64,000 nt of DNA from Streptomyces novaecaesareae (GTDB lineage: Bacteria > Actinomycetota > Actinomycetes > Streptomycetales > Streptomycetaceae): positions 1 through 64,000 of the forward strand of contig NZ_JNWQ01000001.1 in NCBI RefSeq assembly GCF_000716875.1. The letters run 5' to 3'. Under the pieces are notes generated by a model. That model did not search any database, was not told the origin of the DNA, and saw only the letters and a list, made by a program, of their open reading frames with translations. The position numbers and the translations under genes are program-made. Positions within the stretch are counted from its first letter, which is position 1; every line of letters starts with the position of its first letter. Positions 26,648 through 33,699 of this stretch are shown here, one piece after another.

Positions 26648-27724
26648 TCAGGCCGGGTAGGCGTGGGTCTGGGTGGCCTTGACCGAGGCCCAGACCGCGA
26701 CGCCGGGCGCCAGCTCCAGCTCCGCGACGGCCGCCGGGGTGAGGTCGACGGCCATCGGCAGGTCGCCGGACAAATCGGCGCGGACCCGGTCGCCGTGCAG
26801 GTCCAGGCCGGTGACCTCGGCCTTCCACAGGTTGCGCGCGCTGGACTGCGGGCGCTCCCGGTAGAGGGTCACGGCGGAGGGCGGGAAGGCGACGAACGCC
26901 GGCCCGTCCAACTCCTCGGTGGTGGCCAGGACGGTGCCGTCCGGGAGCGTGACCTGCGTGCCCTCGGCCCGGCCCTGGTACAGGTTCAGCCCGACCAGGC
27001 GGGCGATGTAGTCGGTGCGCGGCCGCCGGGCGACCTCCGCCGGGCTGCCGGACTGCACCTCGATCCCGTGCTCGATCACGACCAGCCGGTCGGCCAGCAC
27101 CATCGCGTCCAGCGGGTCGTGCGTCACCAGCACCGCCACCGCCTCGAACTCGGCCAGGTGGCGGCGCAGTTGGGCCCGTACGTCGAGCCGGGTGCGGGCG
27201 TCCAGCGCGGCCAGCGGCTCGTCCAGCAGGAGCAGCCGGGGGCGGACGGCGAGCGCCCGGGCCAGTGCCACCCGCTGCGCCTGGCCGCCGGAGAGCCGGC
27301 CGGGGCGGACCGCGGCGTGGTCGGCCAGGCCCATCCGCTCCAGCCAGGTGGCCGCCTCGGCCCGGGCGGCGCGCTTGGGGTGGCCCTGGCACCGCGGGCC
27401 GAAGGCGACGTTGTCGAGCGCGCTGAGGTGCGGGAACAGCAGGTAGTCCTGGAACACCACGCCGACCGGCCGCTCCTCGGCGGGGGTGTGCACGCGCTGC
27501 TCCGGGGCTTCCAGGAGGCGGCCGTCCAGGCGCAGGTGGCCCCCGGTGAGCGGCAGCAGCCCGGCGAGGGCGCGCAGAGCGGTGGACTTGCCGGCGCCGT
27601 TGGGGCCGAGCAGGGCGACCACCTCGCCGGGGGCGGCGGTGAGGGCGAGGTCGAGGGTGAACGCGGGGCGGTCGACCCGCAGTCGGGCGTCGAGGGCCTG
27701 GCCGGTGGTGTTCTCGGTGCTCAT
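26648..27724 (-). CDS. modC: Molybdate ABC transporter ATP-binding protein ModC
   Basis: A 358-residue ATPase. Walker A is LLGPNGAGKSTALRAL (about 38-53), the Q-loop VVFQDYLLFPHLSALDNVAFGPRC, the signature RLSGGQAQRVALARAL (about 143-158), and Walker B LLLLDEPLAALD. The C-terminal 75 or so residues form a TOBE (molybdate-binding) domain: NLWKAEVTGLDLHGDRVRADLSGDLPMAVDLTP. It couples ATP hydrolysis to molybdate import through ModB. Last gene of modABC; 57 bases separate it from modB. Confidence 0.93.
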   Translation of the reverse strand: MSTENTTGQALDARLRVDRPAFTLDLALTAAPGEVVALLGPNGAGKSTALRALAGLLPLTGGHLRLDGRLLEAPEQRVHTPAEERPVGVVFQDYLLFPHLSALDNVAFGPRCQGHPKRAARAEAATWLERMGLADHAAVRPGRLSGGQAQRVALARALAVRPRLLLLDEPLAALDARTRLDVRAQLRRHLAEFEAVAVLVTHDPLDAMVLADRLVVIEHGIEVQSGSPAEVARRPRTDYIARLVGLNLYQGRAEGTQVTLPDGTVLATTEELDGPAFVAFPPSAVTLYRERPQSSARNLWKAEVTGLDLHGDRVRADLSGDLPMAVDLTPAAVAELELAPGVAVWASVKATQTHAYPA

Positions 27725-27781
27725 CGGGTCGGCGTCCAGGTGTCCGAGGGGGTGCCGGAGGAGAGGGTGCTGGGGGGGTGG

Positions 27782-28717
27782 TCACGGGGTGGACAGCCAG
27801 CGGTCGCGCAGGCCGACCAGCATCGCGACGGAGACCACCAGCAGTACCAGCGACAGCGCGATCGCGGCCTGCGGGTCGGACTCCATGGCCAGGTAGACGG
27901 CCAGCGGCATGGTCTGGGTACGGCCGGGGAAGTTACCCGCGAAGGTGATCGTCGCGCCGAACTCGCCGAGCGCTCGGGCCCAGGCGAGGACGGCCCCGGC
28001 GGCGATCCCCGGGGCGATCATCGGCAGGGTGACCCGCCGGAACGCGGTCAGCCGGGAGGCGCCCAGGGTCGCCGCCGCCTCCTCGAAGCGGGGGTCGGCG
28101 GCCCGCAGCGCGCCCTCGACGCTGATCACCAGGAACGGCATCGCCACGAAGGTCTCGGCGATCACCACGCCGGTGGTGGTGAACGGCAGGGTGATGCCGA
28201 AGGCCGAGTCCAGCCAGGAGCCGACGATGCCGCGCCGACCGAGCACCAGCAGCAGCGCCACACCGCCGACCACCGGCGGCAGGACCAGCGGCAGGGTGAC
28301 CAGCGCCCGGATCACCCGTCGCCCCGGCAGCTCCGTCCGGGCGAGCAGCCAGGCCAGCGGGACGCCGAGGACCAGCGACACCGCGGTGGCCGCCGTCGCG
28401 CTGATCAGCGACAGGCGCAGCGCGTCCCAGACGGCGGTGCTGGTGAGCTGCTCGGACAGGCCGCTCCAGGGCGCCCGGATCAGCAGGCCGACCAGCGGCA
28501 GGATCAGGAACGCCAGCCCGAGCAGCGCCGGGAGCAGCAGGGTGACCGGGACGCGGTGCGCCCGCGGGCGGGGCCGGCGGCGCGGCAGGACCCTCGTGGG
28601 TCCCGCCGCCCCGTCGGTCGGGCGGTCGGCTGCGCGGTCGGTCGGGCGGTCGGCTGCGCGGTCGGTCGGGCGGTCGGCTGCGCGGTCGTCGTCGGAGCCG
28701 GTGGTGCGGTCGCTCAC
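27782..28717 (-). CDS. modB: Molybdate ABC transporter permease ModB
   Basis: A 311-residue permease. The first 50 or so residues are an unusual hydrophilic extension in which DRAADRPT is repeated three times, coded by the perfect 24-base tandem repeat at 28613-28684. Then come five to six helices: VTLLLPALLGLAFLILPLVGLL, ALRLSLISATAATAVSLVLGVPLAWLLAR and others. The EAA loop for ATPase contact is EEAAATLGASRLTAFRRVTLPMIAPGIAAG (about 210-235), followed by ALGEFGATITFAGNFPGRTQTMPLAVY, which is characteristic of ModB. The GTG start overlaps the modA stop (GTGA). Confidence 0.92.
   Translation of the reverse strand: MSDRTTGSDDDRAADRPTDRAADRPTDRAADRPTDGAAGPTRVLPRRRPRPRAHRVPVTLLLPALLGLAFLILPLVGLLIRAPWSGLSEQLTSTAVWDALRLSLISATAATAVSLVLGVPLAWLLARTELPGRRVIRALVTLPLVLPPVVGGVALLLVLGRRGIVGSWLDSAFGITLPFTTTGVVIAETFVAMPFLVISVEGALRAADPRFEEAAATLGASRLTAFRRVTLPMIAPGIAAGAVLAWARALGEFGATITFAGNFPGRTQTMPLAVYLAMESDPQAAIALSLVLLVVSVAMLVGLRDRWLSTP
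28613..28684. repeat. 24-base perfect tandem repeat x3 inside modB
   Basis: Three identical 24-base units (28613-28636, 28637-28660, 28661-28684), each coding an 8-residue DRAADRPT-type block in the N-terminal extension of ModB. The period is a multiple of three, so unit gain or loss keeps the reading frame. Confidence 0.95.
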
Positions 28718-29574
28718 GGGGCCTGGAAGCCCGCCGCGGTCAGCACCTGCGTGGCCTCGGGCGACTCGACGTACGCGACGAAGGCGGCGGCGCCGTCCTT
28801 GTTCGGCGCCTTGGCGAGCGCGGCGATCGGGTAGTCGTTCACGGCCTTGGCGGCCTCGGGGAAGTCCACACCGTCGATCTTCGCAGCATCGGCCTGCACA
28901 TCGGTCTTGTACACCAGAGAGGCGTCGACCTCGCCGAGTTCGACCTTGGTGAGCGCGCCCTTGACGTCCTGCTCCAGGGTGACCGGGGTGAGGTCGAGGC
29001 CGGCGGCCTTGAGCGCGGTCTGGGCGGCGGCGCCGCACGGCACCTCCTTCGCGCACAGCGCGACCTTCACCCCGGAGGCGGTGAGGTCCTTGAGGCCCGC
29101 GATGTGCTTGGGGTTGCCCTTGGGGACGGCGATGGTGAGCGTGTTCCTGACGAAGGTCGCCGGCTGGCCGCTCGCGCCGCCCGCGTCCGTCACGGTCTTC
29201 ATGGTGGCCGGGCTGGCGGCGGCGAACACGTCCGCCGGGGCACCGGAGTTGATGCTGGTCGCGAGGCTGGAGCTGCCGCCGAAGTTGAAGGTGACCTTGG
29301 CACCCGGGTTGGCGGCCTCGAACTTCTTGCCGAGCTCGGTGAAGGTCTCCTTGAGCGAGGCGGCGGCGAAGACGGTGATCGTGCCACCGACCTTCGGGAC
29401 GCCGCTGCCGCCTGCGGGGGCGGAGGCGTTCGGGGAGGCGGGCGCGTTCGAGGCCGTGGAACCGGAGGACTTGCCGCCGTCGCTGCCACAGGCGGTGACC
29501 CCGAGGCTGAGGGCGAGGGCCGCAGCGGCGGCGACGGCGAATCTGCGGGTGGTGCCGGTGGTTCGGGTGCTCAT
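28714..29574 (-). CDS. modA: Molybdate ABC transporter substrate-binding lipoprotein ModA
   Basis: A 286-residue secreted lipoprotein. The signal peptide ends in LGVTACGSDGG with a lipobox Cys at about residue 29, followed by a Ser/Ala/Pro linker. The mature domain has TVFAAASLKETFTELGKKFE, NFGGSSSLATSINSGAPADVFAAASP (oxyanion-binding Ser residues) and TFVRNTLTIAVPKGNPKHI, all standard ModA segments, with LVYKTDVQADA near the C-terminal lobe. It binds molybdate or tungstate outside the membrane. ATG 29574 follows GGAGGGGA. First gene of modABC. Confidence 0.94.
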   Translation of the reverse strand: MSTRTTGTTRRFAVAAAAALALSLGVTACGSDGGKSSGSTASNAPASPNASAPAGGSGVPKVGGTITVFAAASLKETFTELGKKFEAANPGAKVTFNFGGSSSLATSINSGAPADVFAAASPATMKTVTDAGGASGQPATFVRNTLTIAVPKGNPKHIAGLKDLTASGVKVALCAKEVPCGAAAQTALKAAGLDLTPVTLEQDVKGALTKVELGEVDASLVYKTDVQADAAKIDGVDFPEAAKAVNDYPIAALAKAPNKDGAAAFVAYVESPEATQVLTAAGFQAP

Positions 29575-29960
29575 CGGTGCTTCCCCTCCGGGGTGCGCGC
29601 CGGAAGGGGCGCGGGAGCTTGCCGCAGGTGCGGGCATTACGGCGATCATAGTGCCGCAAATGCGAGCGATAAATCCTCTGTCGCTTCGCACAGGCGGGGG
29701 CTGCCATGGGCCTCGGGCCTGCTGTGGGATGGCTCAAACGGGCCTGGAGGGGCGGCCGAAGCTGCGGCTACGGCGAATCTGCGGGTGGTGGGGCGCGGGT
29801 CGTGGGGGGCGCGGGCCGTGGCGGGGCGCGGGCCGTGGGGGGCGTGCGGAAAATGCTTCGCGCCGGGGACGGCCGAGCGGCCAGAGTGGGGCCCGTCCGT
29901 ACACCCGGCCGGGCCGCGCAGGTGCGCCGCCACGGCCGAGCCAAGGGGAGGAGTCCGCCC
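29575..29960. other. modA promoter region with inverted repeat and 21-base duplication
   Basis: A 386-base gap between divergent modA and the RNA ligase gene. Near modA an A/T-richer patch (29640-29690) holds TGCGAGCGA (29661-29669) and TCGCTTCGCA (29681-29690), arms that match apart from one extra base: a possible molybdate-responsive operator. Further on, 29770-29790 repeats exactly 21 bases of the modA signal-peptide coding region (29534-29554), in the same orientation. The remainder is G-rich GGGCGCGGG-type repeat sequence with no supported gene. Confidence 0.55.
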
Positions 29961-31028
29961 ATGTCCACGCTGCGCGTCACCGCCGAGAAGCTGACCGTCC
30001 TGGAGCACCCGAACGCCGATGCTCTGGAGCTCGCCCAGGTCGGCCTCTACCGGGCGGTGGTCGCGAAAGGCGTGTACCGGACCGGAGACCACGCCGTCTA
30101 CATCCCCGAACAGTCCGTCCTCCCCGAGGAGTTGATCGAGGAGCTGGGCCTGACCGGCAAGCTGGCCGGCTCCCGGGCGAACCGGGTGAAGGCGGTACGG
30201 CTGCGCGGCGAGCTGTCCCAGGGCATCGTCTGCCGGCCCGCCGCGCTCGCCGACACCGACCTGGCCGCCGCGGCCGACCACGGCGTGGACTTCGCGGAAC
30301 TGCTCGGGGTGGTCAAGTGGCAGCCGCCGGTGCCGACGTCGATGAGCGGCGTCGCCGTCAGCGCCCCGGACCTGCTGCCCTGGGTCGACATCGAGAACCT
30401 CAAGCGCTACCCCGACGTCTTCGAGCCGGGCGAGCCCGTCGTGCTGACCGAGAAGCTGCACGGCAGTTGCTGCCTCGTGACGTACACCGCCGCCACGGGC
30501 GAGGTACAGGTGTCGTCCAAGGGGATCGGCGCGCAGGGGCTGGCGCTGGTCGAGGACGAGCGCAACCTGTACTGGCGGGCGGTGCGCGCGTACGACATGC
30601 CGGCGGTGGCGGCCCGGCTGGCGGAGCGCCTCGGCGCCGAGCGGATCGGCATCTTCGGCGAGGTCTTCGGCGAGGGCGTGCAGGACCTGAGCTACGGTGC
30701 CTCCGCGCGCACCGAGCGGCCCGGCTACGCGGCGTTCGACGTGTCGGCCGTCGTGGACGGGCGGCTGAGCTGGCTGTCCGCGGCCGAACTGCTGGACGGC
30801 GAACTGCCGTTGGTGCCCGAACTGTGGCGCGGGCCGTTCGACCCGGAGACCGTGCTGGGGCACGCCAAGGGCAAGGAGGCCCTCTCCGGGCGCGAACTCC
30901 ACCTGCGCGAGGGCGTGGTGGTGCGGCCGGTGACCGAGCGCTGGAGCCCGGTGCTCGGCGGGCGGGCGATCGCCAAGGTGGTCAGCGACGCCTACCTGAC
31001 GCGCAAGGGCGGCACCGAGTACGAGTAG
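29961..31028 (+). CDS. ATP-dependent RNA ligase, DRB0094 (Rnl5)-like
   Basis: A 355-residue RNA ligase with an N-terminal OB-like domain (VTAEKLTVLEHPNADALELAQVG; LRGELSQGIV) followed by the nucleotidyltransferase domain. Motif I is TEKLHGS (Lys at about 164, the AMP-accepting residue). Later motifs are IFGEVFGEGVQ (about 231-241), EGVVVRP (about 317-323) and AIAKVVSDAY (Lys of motif V, about 338). This layout matches the Deinococcus DRB0094 family, which seals nicked RNA or 3'-OH/5'-phosphate ends. No tRNA or toxin nuclease genes are nearby. ATG 29961 follows GGGGAGGAG. It stands alone on the plus strand upstream of a P450. Confidence 0.88.
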   Translation: MSTLRVTAEKLTVLEHPNADALELAQVGLYRAVVAKGVYRTGDHAVYIPEQSVLPEELIEELGLTGKLAGSRANRVKAVRLRGELSQGIVCRPAALADTDLAAAADHGVDFAELLGVVKWQPPVPTSMSGVAVSAPDLLPWVDIENLKRYPDVFEPGEPVVLTEKLHGSCCLVTYTAATGEVQVSSKGIGAQGLALVEDERNLYWRAVRAYDMPAVAARLAERLGAERIGIFGEVFGEGVQDLSYGASARTERPGYAAFDVSAVVDGRLSWLSAAELLDGELPLVPELWRGPFDPETVLGHAKGKEALSGRELHLREGVVVRPVTERWSPVLGGRAIAKVVSDAYLTRKGGTEYE

Positions 31029-31102
31029 GACGAACTGCTTCCGACGATGACTACCCGTCAGTAGAGTTGGCGGTGCGCATCCCTGTGCAGAAGGAGTCGT
31101 CC

Positions 31103-32467
31103 ATGGCCACCGAAACCGCGATACCCGGACCGGCCGGCAATCCGCTGGTCGGATCGCTGTTCGACCTCACTCGCCGCCCACTGCGCACCTACCTCGCGGC
31201 CCGTCGCGACCACGGGGACGTGGTGCGGTTCCAGGCCGGCCCGCCCGGACTGCGGGCCGACTTCTACGCGGTGTTCTCCCCGGAGGGCGTCCAGCAGGTG
31301 CTGGGCGGCGAGGCGGCCAACTTCCGTAAGGAGAACGCCTTCTACGACGAGCTGCGGACCAGCGTCGGCAACGGGCTGCTGACCAGCCAGGACGACGACT
31401 ACCAGCGCCAGCGCCGGCTGGTCCAGCCGCTGTTCACCCGCCGCCGGGTGGACGGCTACGCGGCCGCGATCGCCCAGGAGGTGGACTCGCTCGCCGAGCG
31501 CTGGCGGGCGGTGCCGGGCGGGGTGGTGGACGCGGCGGAGGAGATGTCGCGGTTCGCGCTGCGGACGGTCGCGCGGATCCTCTTCGGCGCGGACGTCGAG
31601 GAGGCGGTGGCGGTGGTCAACCGCAGCTTCCCGGTGCTCGGCGAGTACATCAAGGAGCGCGGGTTCTCCCCGGTCCGCATCCCGCGCACCTGGCCGACCC
31701 CGGGCAACCGGCGCGGCCTGGAGGCGCAGCGGGCGCTGTACGAGGTCTGCGACCGGATCATCGCCGACCGGGCCACGCGCGGGGGCGGCGACGAGGACGC
31801 GGACGACCTGCTCACGCTCCTCGGGCGGGCCCGCGGGGAGAACGGCGAGCGGCTGGATCCGGCCGAACTCCGGGACCAGGTCCTGGTGTTCCTGCTCGCC
31901 GGGCACGAGACCACGGCGACCTCGCTGTCCTTCGCGCTCCACCTGCTGGCCAAGCACCCCGGGCACCGGAAACTCGCCCGGGAGGAGGCGCGGACCGTCC
32001 TGGCCGGGCGGGCGCCGACCGCGGCGGACCTGGAGGCGCTGCCGTACCTCACCCGGGTGCTGAAGGAGGCGATGCGGCTCTACCCGGCGGCGTCGCTGGT
32101 CGGCCGACGGGCGGTCGCCGAGACGGTCATCGACGGGTACGTCATCCCGGCGGGTGCGCAGGTCGTGGTGGCGCCGCTGGTCACCCACCGGCACCCCGAC
32201 CACTGGGCGGAACCGGAGCGCTTCGACCCGGACCGCTTCCTGCCGGAGGAGGAGAAGGCCCGGCACCGCTACGCCTGGTTCCCGTTCGGGGGCGGGCCGC
32301 GGGCGTGCATCGGGCAGCACTTCTCGATGCTGGAAGCGGTGCTGACCCTCGGGGTGCTGCTGCGGGACTTCGACGTGGAGGCGGTGGACGGGCGGGTGGC
32401 GCTCGCCCAGGGGATCACGCTGCGGGCGGCGAGCCCGATGCGGATCCGGGTGACGGCTGACAGCTGA
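31103..32467 (+). CDS. Cytochrome P450
   Basis: A 454-residue P450 without a membrane anchor. The I-helix motif is LLAGHETTATS (about 264-274), the ExxR pair is in LKEAMRLYPAASLVGRRA (about 319-336), and the heme loop FPFGGGPRACIGQHF (about 392-406) contains the axial Cys. Overall similarity is to the long-chain/CYP4-, CYP102-like and CYP132-type bacterial P450s with an A-G-H-E-T-T I-helix. Substrate unknown. ATG 31103 follows AAGGAG. The last codons and the stop (32465-32467) lie inside the start of heptad repeat copy 5, so the final residues TADS come from repeat DNA. A conservon follows, and conservons are often associated with P450 genes. Confidence 0.92.
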   Translation: MATETAIPGPAGNPLVGSLFDLTRRPLRTYLAARRDHGDVVRFQAGPPGLRADFYAVFSPEGVQQVLGGEAANFRKENAFYDELRTSVGNGLLTSQDDDYQRQRRLVQPLFTRRRVDGYAAAIAQEVDSLAERWRAVPGGVVDAAEEMSRFALRTVARILFGADVEEAVAVVNRSFPVLGEYIKERGFSPVRIPRTWPTPGNRRGLEAQRALYEVCDRIIADRATRGGGDEDADDLLTLLGRARGENGERLDPAELRDQVLVFLLAGHETTATSLSFALHLLAKHPGHRKLAREEARTVLAGRAPTAADLEALPYLTRVLKEAMRLYPAASLVGRRAVAETVIDGYVIPAGAQVVVAPLVTHRHPDHWAEPERFDPDRFLPEEEKARHRYAWFPFGGGPRACIGQHFSMLEAVLTLGVLLRDFDVEAVDGRVALAQGITLRAASPMRIRVTADS

Positions 32468-32619
32468 CAGCTGACAGCTGAGAGCTGACAGCTGACAGGT
32501 TTCAGCGTTCAGAGTTCAGCGGACAGATGACAGATTTCAAACTCTGTCGTCTGTCCGCTGTTCGTTGTGCGCTGCCTGCTGCCTGCTGCCTGCTGCCTGC
32601 TGCCTGCCGCCTGCCGTCC
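32457..32619. repeat. Heptad inverted-repeat element, copy 5, plus GCTGCCT tandem
   Basis: From 32457 six CTGACAG units (one reads CTGAGAG), then GTTTCAG, CGTTCAG, AGTTCAG, CGGACAG and ATGACAG in unbroken 7-base register. The core inverted repeat is 32518-32537 with 32540-32559 (two mismatches that would pair as G-U), spacer CA. Downstream, 32571-32605 is five perfect GCTGCCT units followed by GCCGCCT and GCCGTCC. The remaining 225 bases to the MHYT gene (32620-32844) show no ORF; they probably hold the promoter of the conservon operon, but I cannot assign elements. Confidence 0.95.
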
Positions 32620-32844
32620 GGGCACAGGACCGGGTCATTCGAACACATCGCCCCGCGCCCGCGGGCAGCTTTTCAGATCTTCGGGTAACAGTTTCCGGCC
32701 CCTCGATAGCGTCCCACGCACCCCAGGCCGGAAGCGCACATGTAGCTGGCATATGACAGAGCCGCTCACATGGAGTCCGCCCGGCCCGGGGAGCCCGGGC
32801 GCACCGCGTACCGCCCCGGGCCCGACCGGTCGACCGGAGGTCCC

Positions 32845-33699
32845 ATGGGCACCCTCAACCAACTCGGCCTCGGCTGGCTGACCCCGGCCCTCTCCTACCT
32901 GATGGCCTGCGCCGGGGCTGCCCTGGGGCTGCGCTGCACGCTGCGCGGTCTGGTCGTGAGCGGCGCCACCCGGCGGAACTGGCTGGTCACCGCCGCCGCC
33001 GCCGCGATCGGCTCCGGCATCTGGACCATGCACTTCGTCGCCATGTTCGGCTTCACCGTCGACGGCACCGAGCTGCGCTACGACGTGCCGCTGACCGTCC
33101 TCAGCCTCGTGGTCGCGGTCCTGGTCACCGGCCTCGGCCTGACGGTGGTCTGCTACGGCCGGCACCGCGGCCTCGCTCTGCTGGCGGGCGGCGTCACCAC
33201 CGGCCTCGGCGTCGCCGCGATGCACTACCTGGGCATGGCCGCCGTACGGATGCACGGCGGTCTGCGCTACGACGCCGGGACGGTCGTGCTGTCCGTGCTG
33301 GTCGCGGTCGGTGCCGCCACCGCCGCGCTCTGGGCCGCCGTCACCGTCCGCAACGTGTACGCGGCCGCGGCTGTGGCGATGGCCATGGGCCTGGCCGTCA
33401 GCTGCATGCACTACACGGGCATGGCCGCCGTCCACGTCCGGCTGGAGCCCGCCAGGACCGGGCTCGACGGAGCCGGTCCGATGGAGTTCGTCTTCCCGCT
33501 CGCGGTCGGCCTCGGCTCCTTCCTCTTCCTCGCCTCGGCCTTCGTCGCGCTCTCCCCGGCCGCCCAGGAACGGGCCGGCTACCGGGAGGCGGGTGAGCTG
33601 TCCGTCGAGGAGTTCCCCATCCCGCCCGTACGCCCCGGGCCCGGCCCTGCGGACTCCGACGTCCCTACCTCCGAAATGCCCCTCACCCATGCGAGATGA
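32845..33699 (+). CDS. MHYT-domain integral membrane sensor
   Basis: A 284-residue protein with about seven membrane helices and the three MHYT signatures: WTMHFVAMFGF (about 63-73), AAMHYLGMAAVRMHGG (about 125-140) and SCMHYTGMAAVHV (about 186-198). The conserved Met and His residues are proposed to bind a metal, probably copper, near the outer membrane face and to sense oxygen, CO or NO. No kinase or GGDEF output domain is attached; the C-terminus is a short Pro/Glu tail. ATG 32845 follows GGAGG; an upstream ATG at 32770 lacks one. Its 3' end overlaps the conservon kinase gene by 11 bases, so both are likely one transcript. Confidence 0.9.
   Translation: MGTLNQLGLGWLTPALSYLMACAGAALGLRCTLRGLVVSGATRRNWLVTAAAAAIGSGIWTMHFVAMFGFTVDGTELRYDVPLTVLSLVVAVLVTGLGLTVVCYGRHRGLALLAGGVTTGLGVAAMHYLGMAAVRMHGGLRYDAGTVVLSVLVAVGAATAALWAAVTVRNVYAAAAVAMAMGLAVSCMHYTGMAAVHVRLEPARTGLDGAGPMEFVFPLAVGLGSFLFLASAFVALSPAAQERAGYREAGELSVEEFPIPPVRPGPGPADSDVPTSEMPLTHAR

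Noticed and set aside
29575..29700. Molybdenum-cofactor riboswitch before modA
   Set aside because: I could not find the extended conserved fold; only a short inverted repeat is visible.
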